From assembly GCA_016212685.1 (NCBI GenBank), contig JACREW010000076.1, positions 1-11,197 on the forward strand: a stretch of 11,197 nucleotides of DNA. Reading direction: 5' to 3'. Both the position numbers and the translations under genes were made by a program. Positions 1-5,115 of this stretch are shown in pieces. Position 1 is the first letter of the stretch. Each line of letters opens with the position of its first letter. The stretch is from Nitrospirota bacterium (lineage in GTDB: Bacteria; Nitrospirota; Thermodesulfovibrionia; Thermodesulfovibrionales; Dissulfurispiraceae). Under the pieces are notes generated by a model. That model was not told the origin of the DNA. It did not search any database and saw only the letters and a program-made list of their open reading frames with translations.

Positions 1-330
1 TATCCTTGCCTTGAGATAATATCTCTCGCCGTCCCACTTCTCGTTCGAGATTTCTGTCTGCACAATGCCTGCGGTAAGTATGACTACCCTGTCTTTGGTA
101 AGCCGGAAGTCCTTGACCTCTGTTTCTGCCAGCAGATATGTCCCCAGTTCCTCAAGCACAAGCCTTTTCACTTGCTCAACGGCAATGGCGCGGGCGGTTA
201 CCTTAGAATCTATCTCGCTTGCCTGATAGGTGTATTCTTTTACAAAGGTAACTTTTTCGGCGTGGGATAATCCGGCAAACAGGAATATATTAAGAATAAC
301 TGCGAGAAAAATTTGCATTAAATATCGCAT
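1..330 (-). CDS. Partial exported protein, conserved N-terminal domain (C-terminus beyond left edge)
   Basis: A reading frame with no stop runs from ATG at 330 down to position 1, so 110 N-terminal residues are visible and the rest is missing. The start follows a good ribosome site (AAGGGGG, about 6 nt upstream). Residues 1-23 look like a Sec signal peptide: Arg-3, then a hydrophobic run (QIFLAVILNIFLFAGL), then a possible cleavage after SHA. The mature part begins EKVTFVKEYTYQASEIDSK and continues through a helix with VEQVKRLVLEELGTYL to LTKDRVVILTAGIVQTEI and EKWDGERYYLKARI. I recall this N-terminal pattern from envelope proteins of delta-proteobacteria and Nitrospirota-type genomes that carry a variable C-terminal part such as TPR/SEL1 repeats or a formylglycine-enzyme-like domain; that is memory, not a search result. 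The function is unknown. It is transcribed divergently from the toxin-antitoxin operon at 536. Confidence 0.75.
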   Translation of the reverse strand, partial: MRYLMQIFLAVILNIFLFAGLSHAEKVTFVKEYTYQASEIDSKVTARAIAVEQVKRLVLEELGTYLLAETEVKDFRLTKDRVVILTAGIVQTEISNEKWDGERYYLKARI

Positions 331-359
331 CTCATCCCCCTTGCTTCAACTATAGGGGA

Positions 360-368
360 ATTATATCA
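360..368 (-). promoter_or_regulatory. Candidate extended -10 promoter for the minus-strand exported protein
   Basis: On the minus strand the sequence reads TGATATAAT, a TGn extended -10 followed by a perfect TATAAT. It lies about 30 bp upstream of the ATG at 330. I see no convincing -35 hexamer at 16-18 bp, which is usual for extended -10 promoters. The predicted leader is only about 20 nt and includes the AAGGGGG ribosome site. Confidence 0.4.
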
Positions 369-409
369 GCTTTCATGAAAAATGGGATGTGAAAATTACC
401 CTAATCATT

Positions 410-444
410 AAAATATTTTCAAAAGCTCAATTTAAAAATATTTT
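410..444. repeat. Two copies of the palindrome AAAATATTTT, 25 bp apart
   Basis: The self-complementary decamer AAAATATTTT occurs at 410-419 and 435-444. The second copy ends 29 bp upstream of the -35 of the toxin-antitoxin promoter. Such A/T tracts can act as UP elements or bind nucleoid proteins. The whole 331-535 interval is AT-rich, so the repetition may be compositional. Apart from this pair and the two divergent promoters I see nothing else in the interval. Confidence 0.35.
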
Positions 445-473
445 GTTATGTAATCAATTCGACTGCTGAACAT

Positions 474-502
474 TTGACTTCCATATCAATGTGGGTTATT
501 AT
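474..502 (+). promoter_or_regulatory. Sigma-70 promoter of the RHH/MazF operon
   Basis: TTGACT (474-479) and TATTAT (497-502) are separated by exactly 17 bp, each matching the consensus at 5 of 6 positions. Transcription would begin near 509, giving a leader of about 27 nt that ends in the ribosome site AGGAGG (525-530) before the ATG at 536. Confidence 0.65.
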
Positions 503-511
503 AGCTATAAT
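498..511. promoter_or_regulatory. Perfect 14-bp palindrome, likely antitoxin operator
   Basis: ATTATAGCTATAAT is identical to its own reverse complement. It overlaps the -10 hexamer and the predicted start of transcription. Ribbon-helix-helix antitoxins typically bind such palindromes over their own promoter, alone or with the toxin, so this is the natural candidate for autorepression. The binding itself is inferred. Confidence 0.55.
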
Positions 512-535
512 GATACACATTAGCAGGAGGTTTTC

Positions 536-766
536 ATGAGAACTATTCAGATGACATTAGATGACGAATTGGTGGACACTGTTGATAAAGTCGTTAAAAA
601 ACTCAAGATAACCCGTTCTGCCTTTACCAGAAAGGCGTTAAAGGATGCTATCAAGCGGGTAAATATCAGCATGCTCGAAAAAAAGCATAAAAGGGGATAC
701 GAGCGTCAGCCTGTCGGCAAGACCGAATTCAGCGTTTGGGAATCCGAACAGGAATGGGGCGATTAA
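536..766 (+). CDS. Ribbon-helix-helix antitoxin of a MazEF-like module
   Basis: This 76-residue protein starts at an ATG 6 nt after AGGAGG. Residues 2-7 (RTIQMT) fit the DNA-contacting beta strand, 9-23 helix A (DELVDTVDKVVKKLK) and 26-41 helix B (TRSAFTRKALKDAIKR). This is the MetJ/Arc/CopG ribbon-helix-helix fold that dimerises on DNA. Residues 42-76 form a charged, probably flexible tail ending in SVWESEQEWGD, the usual type of region that wraps a MazF toxin. Its stop codon overlaps the toxin start by one base (TAATG), so translation is coupled. The expected role is to neutralise the downstream endoribonuclease and repress the operon through the palindrome at 498-511. Fold and module type are well supported; the exact antitoxin family is not assigned. 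Confidence 0.85.
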   Translation: MRTIQMTLDDELVDTVDKVVKKLKITRSAFTRKALKDAIKRVNISMLEKKHKRGYERQPVGKTEFSVWESEQEWGD

Positions 767-1077
767 TGAAGCGTGGAGAAATAAGATGGTACAAATTCCA
801 AAGCCCCGATAAAAAACGGCCTGTGGTTATTTTAACCAGAGATTCCATACTCGAATACCTCGGCGAAGTTACTGTCGCTCCGATAACCTCAACCATACGA
901 GATATTCCGAGCGAAGTGATTCTATCTAAGAAAGACGGCATGCGTGCTGATTGCGCCGTTAACTGCGACCACATACAGACTGTTTCAAAATCGAAAATCG
1001 GATCATTGATTACTACTTTATCAAAAGAAAAACTGAACGAGCTCAGTAAGGCAATAACTTTTGCGTTAAATCTCTAA
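766..1077 (+). CDS. MazF/PemK-family endoribonuclease toxin
   Basis: I start this gene at the ATG at 766, giving 103 residues beginning MKRGEIRWYKF, the normal MazF opening. In-frame ATGs at 736 and 754 lie inside the antitoxin gene and would only add a non-homologous extension. MazF toxins cleave single-stranded RNA and arrest growth when the antitoxin is lost. Visible family features are the first beta strand (EIRWYKF), the KKRPVVILT strand whose Arg-18 matches the catalytic Arg of MazF, and APITSTI with Thr-41 at the position of the catalytic Thr. The C-terminal helix KLNELSKAITFAL closes the fold. Length is typical (100-120). The ribosome site is weak (GGGGC), in keeping with coupling to the upstream gene and a lower toxin than antitoxin yield. 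Cleavage specificity cannot be read from sequence. Confidence 0.88.
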   Translation: MKRGEIRWYKFQSPDKKRPVVILTRDSILEYLGEVTVAPITSTIRDIPSEVILSKKDGMRADCAVNCDHIQTVSKSKIGSLITTLSKEKLNELSKAITFALNL

Positions 1078-1085
1078 TTCCGCTA

Positions 1086-1108
1086 ATTCTCAAAAATTGA
1101 CAGAGAAT
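1086..1108. promoter_or_regulatory. Inverted repeat bracketing the -35 of the aldolase promoter
   Basis: ATTCTC (1086-1091) and GAGAAT (1103-1108) are perfect inverted copies 11 bp apart, with the -35 hexamer TTGACA (1097-1102) lying between them. This is a plausible repressor operator but only 6-bp arms, so chance is possible. It is not a terminator: there is no U-tract and little GC in the stem. Confidence 0.3.
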
Positions 1109-1126
1109 CTTACCCTCTCATATACT
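1097..1126 (+). promoter_or_regulatory. Sigma-70 promoter of the aldolase/dehydrogenase operon
   Basis: A perfect TTGACA (1097-1102) and TATACT (1121-1126, 5 of 6) are 18 bp apart. The predicted start is near 1133, giving a leader of about 26 nt with the strong ribosome site AGAGGAGGG (1144-1152) 6 nt before the ATG at 1159. Its presence argues that the operon is transcribed independently of the toxin gene ending at 1077. Confidence 0.6.
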
Positions 1127-1158
1127 ATTCACTATATATTTCAAGAGGAGGGTTTAAT

Positions 1159-1977
1159 ATGGATTTCGGACTTAAAAACAGGCTTTCAAAAATTTTCAAT
1201 CCCAAAACAGGAAAGACGGTAATGCTCGCTGTTGACCATGGCTATTTTCAAGGACCGACAACGGGCTTAAAAGATATGAAGAATATCACCCCCCTTATTC
1301 CAAATGCGGACTGCCTGTTCGTAACAAGAGGCATTTTAAGAAACTGCATTGATCCAAAAATCGATACTTCTGTATGCCTCAGGGTATCGGGCGGCCCGAG
1401 CATATTAGGCGAATTGTCCAACGAAGATATTATCGTCTCGATGGAAGAAGCGATAAGACTCAATGCCTCAGGAGTCGGAATGTCCATATTTGTAGGCGCA
1501 GCGAACGAGGACAGGACAATATCGAATTTAGGAAGCCTCGTGAATAAGGCCGAAAGATACGGAATGCCTGTGCTTGCCATAACTGCTGTGGGCAAGGAAA
1601 TGGTAAGGGATTCAAGGTATCTCGGACTTGCATGCAGGATGGCCGCTGAGATCGGCGCTCACATTGTTAAGACATATTACTGCGATGATTTTCATAAGGT
1701 TGTCGAGGGCTGTCCCGTTCCGATCGTTATAGCCGGAGGCAAGAAGCTGCCGGAGATGGATGCCCTGCAGATGACGGAAAACGCAATTAAGGCAGGCGCA
1801 ATGGGTGTTGATATGGGAAGGAATATATTCCAGAGCGACAGCCCCATCGGCATGATTAAGGCGGTAAGGGCAATTGTGCATAAAGGCGCGACTGCTCAAG
1901 AGGGATTTGAGATATATCAAAAAAGCAAAAAATCATCTGCCGTAGAAACCGCAGACGCAGGCATGGAAAAGGTATAA
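1159..1977 (+). CDS. Class I aldolase/thiolase of the LsrF/DhnA family
   Basis: This 272-residue protein covers a whole TIM-barrel enzyme of the DeoC/LsrF/FbaB family. From memory it closely resembles E. coli LsrF, the 3-hydroxy-5-phosphonooxypentane-2,4-dione thiolase of autoinducer-2 breakdown. Shared blocks are RIFNPKTG-like residues 10-18, DHGYFQGPTTGL (26-37), TRGILR (56-61), GKEMVRDSRYLGLA (145-158), VKTYY (170-174) with the Schiff-base Lys-171, CPVPIVIAGGKKLPE (185-199) and GVDMGRNIFQSD (216-227), a typical phosphate-binding loop. Archaeal-type 2-amino-3,7-dideoxy-D-threo-hept-6-ulosonate synthase and fructose-bisphosphate aldolase are sister functions. No other lsr gene is present and the next gene is a dehydrogenase, so an AI-2 role is doubtful and I give no gene symbol. 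It has its own strong promoter and ribosome site, and is followed after one base by the dehydrogenase. Confidence 0.85.
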   Translation: MDFGLKNRLSKIFNPKTGKTVMLAVDHGYFQGPTTGLKDMKNITPLIPNADCLFVTRGILRNCIDPKIDTSVCLRVSGGPSILGELSNEDIIVSMEEAIRLNASGVGMSIFVGAANEDRTISNLGSLVNKAERYGMPVLAITAVGKEMVRDSRYLGLACRMAAEIGAHIVKTYYCDDFHKVVEGCPVPIVIAGGKKLPEMDALQMTENAIKAGAMGVDMGRNIFQSDSPIGMIKAVRAIVHKGATAQEGFEIYQKSKKSSAVETADAGMEKV

Positions 1978-1978
1978 A

Positions 1979-2989
1979 TTGAAAGTAGCGGTATATTACA
2001 GTAATGACGATGTAAGACTTGAAGATCGGCCTGTTCCGCGCATAAACGCCGGAGAAATTTTAGTCAAAATGATGGCATCAGGAATCTGCGGTACCGATGT
2101 AATGCAGTGGTACAGGCAGAAAAAGGCCCCGCGTGTTCTTGGTCATGAGATGGCAGGCGAGATCGTCGAAACCGGCAAAGGTGTGGATAAATTCAAAACA
2201 GGCGACAGGGTTTTCGTATCGCATCATGTCCCATGTTATAACTGTAGTTATTGCCTTAACGGGAATTATACCGCCTGCGAAGCGCTGCATACAGGTAATT
2301 ACGAACCTGGTGGTTTTTCGGAATACATAAGGGTTCCTGCCGAGAATGTTAAATACGGAACGCTCCTTCTCCCCGACGGCATGACTTACGAAGACGCCGC
2401 AATGATAGAGCCGCTCGCATGCGTAGTGCTCGGTCAAAAAAAAATAGGACTCAAAAAGGGGCAAACAATTCTCGTAATAGGCTCCGGCATTTCAGGACTG
2501 ATGCATATTCAGATGGCTAAATCAAAAGGAGCTACCGTAATCGCAACCGATATAAATGAATACAGATTGAACAAGGCATTAGAGTTCGGCGCCGACCATG
2601 TTTTTAATGCAAACGAATATTCTGCGGAAAAACTGAAGGACGTAAATAAAGGCGGATTGGCAGAGCAGGTTATTGTATGTGCCAGTGCAAAACAGGCCAT
2701 AGATGATGCCATATCTTCGATTGATAGAAATGGGAAGATACTCTTCTTTGCAGTGTCAGACGCTGATATAAATATACCGGCTGTCAGGTTCTGGAGGGAT
2801 GAGATTACAGTAACATTTTCATACGGAGCTGCTCCGGAAGACCTTAAAACCACTCTAAATATGATTCACAGCAACATTATTAATGCAAGAAATATGATAT
2901 CGCACAGAATTCCGCTTTCCAATATCCAGCAGGGATTCAAACTTGTCTCGGAAGCGAAAGAGTCGTTAAAGGTAGTCATAACCCCTTAG
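1979..2989 (+). CDS. Zinc-dependent medium-chain alcohol/polyol dehydrogenase
   Basis: This 336-residue protein begins at a TTG codon one base after the aldolase stop; no in-frame ATG is available at that point, and AAAAGG just upstream can serve as ribosome site. It is a complete zinc MDR enzyme of the sorbitol/threonine dehydrogenase group. Cys-37 in GICGTD, His-56/Glu-57 in LGHEMAGEI and Glu-144 in MIEPLA are the catalytic zinc region. Cys-86, 89, 92 and 100 form the structural zinc lobe. GSGISG (168-173) is the Rossmann dinucleotide loop. Asp-191 at the end of the second strand (VIATDIN) favours NAD over NADP. The reaction would be NAD-dependent oxidation of a secondary alcohol or the reverse. 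The tight pairing with an aldolase-type enzyme suggests consecutive steps on a hydroxyketone or sugar-phosphate-like compound. The substrate is unknown. Confidence 0.85.
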   Translation: MKVAVYYSNDDVRLEDRPVPRINAGEILVKMMASGICGTDVMQWYRQKKAPRVLGHEMAGEIVETGKGVDKFKTGDRVFVSHHVPCYNCSYCLNGNYTACEALHTGNYEPGGFSEYIRVPAENVKYGTLLLPDGMTYEDAAMIEPLACVVLGQKKIGLKKGQTILVIGSGISGLMHIQMAKSKGATVIATDINEYRLNKALEFGADHVFNANEYSAEKLKDVNKGGLAEQVIVCASAKQAIDDAISSIDRNGKILFFAVSDADINIPAVRFWRDEITVTFSYGAAPEDLKTTLNMIHSNIINARNMISHRIPLSNIQQGFKLVSEAKESLKVVITP

Positions 2990-3042
2990 ACACATCAGCA
3001 AAACCTTAACATAGCGATTATGGAAATTACTTTCGCGGTTTG

Positions 3043-3474
3043 TTATGCGACTGTTATATAAGAAAAATTCCTGACAGACTTGATAGCTTCAAAATCCGAG
3101 GAATTCAGAGAGATAACCGTTGCGCCTATTGATCTTGCGCTCATAGCAATAAGGGCATCGTTAATCATTTGCGAAAGTTTTGTTTTAAGGTTAGGCTTCT
3201 GTCTTCTCAACATTGACAGAATTTCTCCGGTTTCCTTCCAAATAGTGTGACCGGGCGTTACCACTCTTCCGACTCTCTCAAAAGGACGAAGAATAGTTTC
3301 AACATTTTTTCTGCCGTCTTCGCTTATAACGCCACTTAAAAGCTCTTGCGCCACTACGGAACTGAAATAAATATTAGGAGTTTCGCGAGCATAGATTTCA
3401 GCGATTATGTCGTGGTATTGTCCGGTCCGCAAAAGCTCGATATAGAGGTCTGTGTCTATGATGTATTTCTTCAA
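3043..3474 (-). CDS. PIN-domain ribonuclease toxin (VapC-like)
   Basis: This 143-residue protein reads from a TTG codon at 3474, four bases after the antitoxin stop; AAAAGG upstream is a modest ribosome site. PIN features are the opening YIIDTDLYIELL with Asp-7, the SSVVAQELLSG block with Glu-44, NDALIAMSA with Asp-106 and the final VISLNSSDFEAI with Asp-127. The position that is usually a fourth acidic residue (T-x-D-x-x-D-F) is Asn-124 here. The core metal site (Asp-7, Glu-44, Asp-106, Asp-127) is intact, so an active Mg-dependent RNase is likely. Length is typical for VapC. It sits tail to tail with the dehydrogenase gene, 53 bp apart, without a visible terminator. The RNA target cannot be told from sequence. 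Confidence 0.85.
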   Translation of the reverse strand: MKKYIIDTDLYIELLRTGQYHDIIAEIYARETPNIYFSSVVAQELLSGVISEDGRKNVETILRPFERVGRVVTPGHTIWKETGEILSMLRRQKPNLKTKLSQMINDALIAMSARSIGATVISLNSSDFEAIKSVRNFSYITVA

Positions 3475-3478
3475 GGAA

Positions 3479-3667
3479 TTATACCTTTTGCACTCCGCCC
3501 TTGCCTGAAACTTTTTTTAAAGATTCCAACAATTCCGTCCGAAACATGATAATGTCCATCGCTTTGTTGAGCGTTTCGGTTTCGGTCTTTGTTCCAAGAA
3601 TCTTCTGGACCTTTTTTATCTTTGCCTCATCCAGATAATAGTTTTTTCGTTTAACGGTTGCGCTCAT
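3479..3667 (-). CDS. VapB-like antitoxin
   Basis: This 62-residue basic protein (ATVKRKNYYLDEAKIKKVQ...) starts at an ATG at 3667, 7 nt after a CAGGAGG ribosome site. RKNYYLDEAKIKKVQKILG followed by TKTETETLNKAMDIIM is the short DNA-binding pattern of antitoxins paired with PIN toxins: a strand, a helix, a turn with TETETLNKA, then a second helix. The last 20 residues (LLESLKKVSGKGGVQKV) would contact the toxin. It is the first gene of the operon, and the toxin follows after 4 nt, as usual for vapBC. It probably represses its own promoter (3689-3717). The module type is firm, the subfamily is not. Confidence 0.8.
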   Translation of the reverse strand: MSATVKRKNYYLDEAKIKKVQKILGTKTETETLNKAMDIIMFRTELLESLKKVSGKGGVQKV

Positions 3668-3685
3668 ATCTTACCTCCTGTTATC

Positions 3686-3708
3686 TGTATAATATAAAAA
3701 AATATACA
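3686..3708. promoter_or_regulatory. Inverted repeat across the vapBC promoter, candidate operator
   Basis: TGTATA (3686-3691) and TATACA (3703-3708) are perfect inverted copies, 11 bp apart, covering the -10 and part of the spacer of the minus-strand promoter. The sequence between them is a run of A/T, so chance symmetry is possible, but the location is right for antitoxin autoregulation. Confidence 0.35.
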
Positions 3709-3717
3709 TACTGTCAA
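3689..3717 (-). promoter_or_regulatory. Sigma-70 promoter of the vapBC-like operon
   Basis: On the minus strand TTGACA (3712-3717) and TATTAT (3689-3694) are separated by 17 bp. This nearly repeats the architecture of the other toxin-antitoxin promoter (TTGACT, 17 bp, TATTAT). The predicted start is near 3682, giving a short leader carrying CAGGAGG. On the opposite strand the same stretch holds TATAAT (3688-3693), which might serve the Mur ligase gene, but no matching -35 is evident. Confidence 0.65.
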
Positions 3718-3732
3718 TGATCATGCCAAAAA

Positions 3733-5115
3733 ATGTTAGAATTACAGATGAACGATAAACCATTGAAAATATTCTTCTCCGGCATAGGCGGAAGCGGCGT
3801 GTCAGCGATAGCGGCATTCATGGCAGATAAAGGCCATGTCGTTTTCGGCTCCGACAGAGCATTCGATAAAAACCCGAACCACCCGGCATTTAAGACCTTG
3901 AAGGCTAAGGGTATCAATATCGTGCCTCAGGACGGTAACGGTATTGCCGAATCAGCCGGTAAATCTTTCGATTTTGCCGTATTCAGTACTGCCGTAGAGC
4001 CCGACCAGCCTGAATATCTGAAGGCAAAGGCGCTCGGCATCCCCATAAAAACAAGGCCTGAATATTTAGCGGAGATCGTCGGTGAATTCAAGACAATAGC
4101 AGTCGCGGGCACGAGCGGGAAATCAACAACCTCCGGAATGCTGGCGTTTTTGATGCAGAGGCTCGGACTGGAGCCGAATTTCATCGGCGGCGGAAGGGTA
4201 AAACAGTTCAAGACAGAAACAAATCCCGGCAATTCAATAACAGGAACCTCGGATACCTTGGTTATCGAGGCGTGCGAATCCGACGGCACTATCGTAAACT
4301 ATAAACCTGCCCATTCCATAATCCTGAATCTCGATTTAGACCACCACTCTATAAAAAAGACTGTCGGAATGTTTGAGATATTAGCAGCAAACACATCAGG
4401 CAAGATCGCGGTAAATGCCGACGACAACAATCTCAAAGAGATCAATATCAAAAACGCTGTCACGTTTTCGATAGACCGTTTATCAGAATATAAAGTTCAA
4501 AATATCGCTTACAATCCGTTCAGCACGGATTTTTCGTTGCAAGGCATAAAATTCAGACTCTCCATGCCCGGTAACTACAACCTTTACAATGCTTTGTCAT
4601 GCATCGCGCTTCTGTCTGAAATCGGGATTCCCCTTAAAAATATTGCCGATGTGCTGCACGAATTCAAAGGCATCGAGAGGAGATTTGATATACATCTGAA
4701 TGACGGCAGAAAACTTGTGATTGACGACTACGCGCACAATCCGCATAAAATAGCCGCTCTTATGCAAACGGCAAAAAATATTGCCGAGCGGGTCTGTTAC
4801 ATATTCCAGCCTCACGGATTCGCGCCCACGAGGATGATGAAAAACGAATATATCGAAGCCTTTGCCGAGAACCTAAGAAATTCCGACCACCTTTTTCTCC
4901 TTCCGATTTTTTATGCCGGAGGAACCGTCGCAAAAGACATTTCAAGCAACGACCTTGCCGACGGGATCAGGGCAAAAGGAAAATCCGCGGAGGTAATCGA
5001 GAGGAATGAAGTTCTAAACAAACTTAATGAATGGGACAACTATATCGTTCTCGGCGCGAGGGATGAAACACTTGCCGATTTTGCAAAGGAAATAGCAACA
5101 TCGCTATCTTCTTAA
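3733..5115 (+). CDS. Mur ligase family protein, MurC/Mpl-like but atypical
   Basis: This 460-residue protein has all three Mur ligase domains. The N-terminal Rossmann domain opens with KIFFSGIGGSGVSAIAAF (12-29), the MurC/Mpl signature. The ATPase domain has P-loop GTSGKSTT (126-133), EACESDG (179-185) and a DHH motif (203-205). The C-terminal domain has DDYAHNPHK (331-339), QPHGFAPTR (359-367) and GARDETL (441-447). MurC adds L-alanine to UDP-MurNAc, and Mpl recycles the tripeptide. This protein departs from both as I recall them: Cys-181 replaces the Asp of EADESD, DDYAHNPHK replaces DDYGHHPTE/DDFAHHPTA, and LGARDE replaces LGAGD. It may be a diverged MurC/Mpl paralogue joining another amino acid or peptide to another carboxylate. 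The ATG at 3748 (residue 6) is an alternative start; neither start has a good ribosome site. It stands alone, next to a toxin-antitoxin module. Confidence 0.8.
   Translation: MLELQMNDKPLKIFFSGIGGSGVSAIAAFMADKGHVVFGSDRAFDKNPNHPAFKTLKAKGINIVPQDGNGIAESAGKSFDFAVFSTAVEPDQPEYLKAKALGIPIKTRPEYLAEIVGEFKTIAVAGTSGKSTTSGMLAFLMQRLGLEPNFIGGGRVKQFKTETNPGNSITGTSDTLVIEACESDGTIVNYKPAHSIILNLDLDHHSIKKTVGMFEILAANTSGKIAVNADDNNLKEINIKNAVTFSIDRLSEYKVQNIAYNPFSTDFSLQGIKFRLSMPGNYNLYNALSCIALLSEIGIPLKNIADVLHEFKGIERRFDIHLNDGRKLVIDDYAHNPHKIAALMQTAKNIAERVCYIFQPHGFAPTRMMKNEYIEAFAENLRNSDHLFLLPIFYAGGTVAKDISSNDLADGIRAKGKSAEVIERNEVLNKLNEWDNYIVLGARDETLADFAKEIATSLSS

Noticed and set aside
506..511. Perfect TATAAT as the -10 of the RHH/MazF promoter
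   Set aside because: It is 26 bp from TTGACT, far too long. TATTAT at 497-502 has the ideal 17-bp spacing. The hexamer is explained as half of the palindrome.
736..765. N-terminal extension of the MazF-like toxin from ATG 736
   Set aside because: The ten extra residues lie inside the antitoxin gene, have no family likeness and no ribosome site. ATG 766 gives the usual MKRGEI opening.
1159..1977. Evidence for an autoinducer-2 (Lsr) uptake system
   Set aside because: Only an LsrF-like enzyme is present. Transporter, kinase, repressor and LsrG are absent from the window, and the family has several other functions.
2990..3042. Bidirectional terminator between the dehydrogenase and PIN toxin genes
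   Set aside because: I could find no GC-rich stem followed by a T-run in this 53-bp gap; partial matches such as AACATAGCG/TGTTATGCG do not pair.
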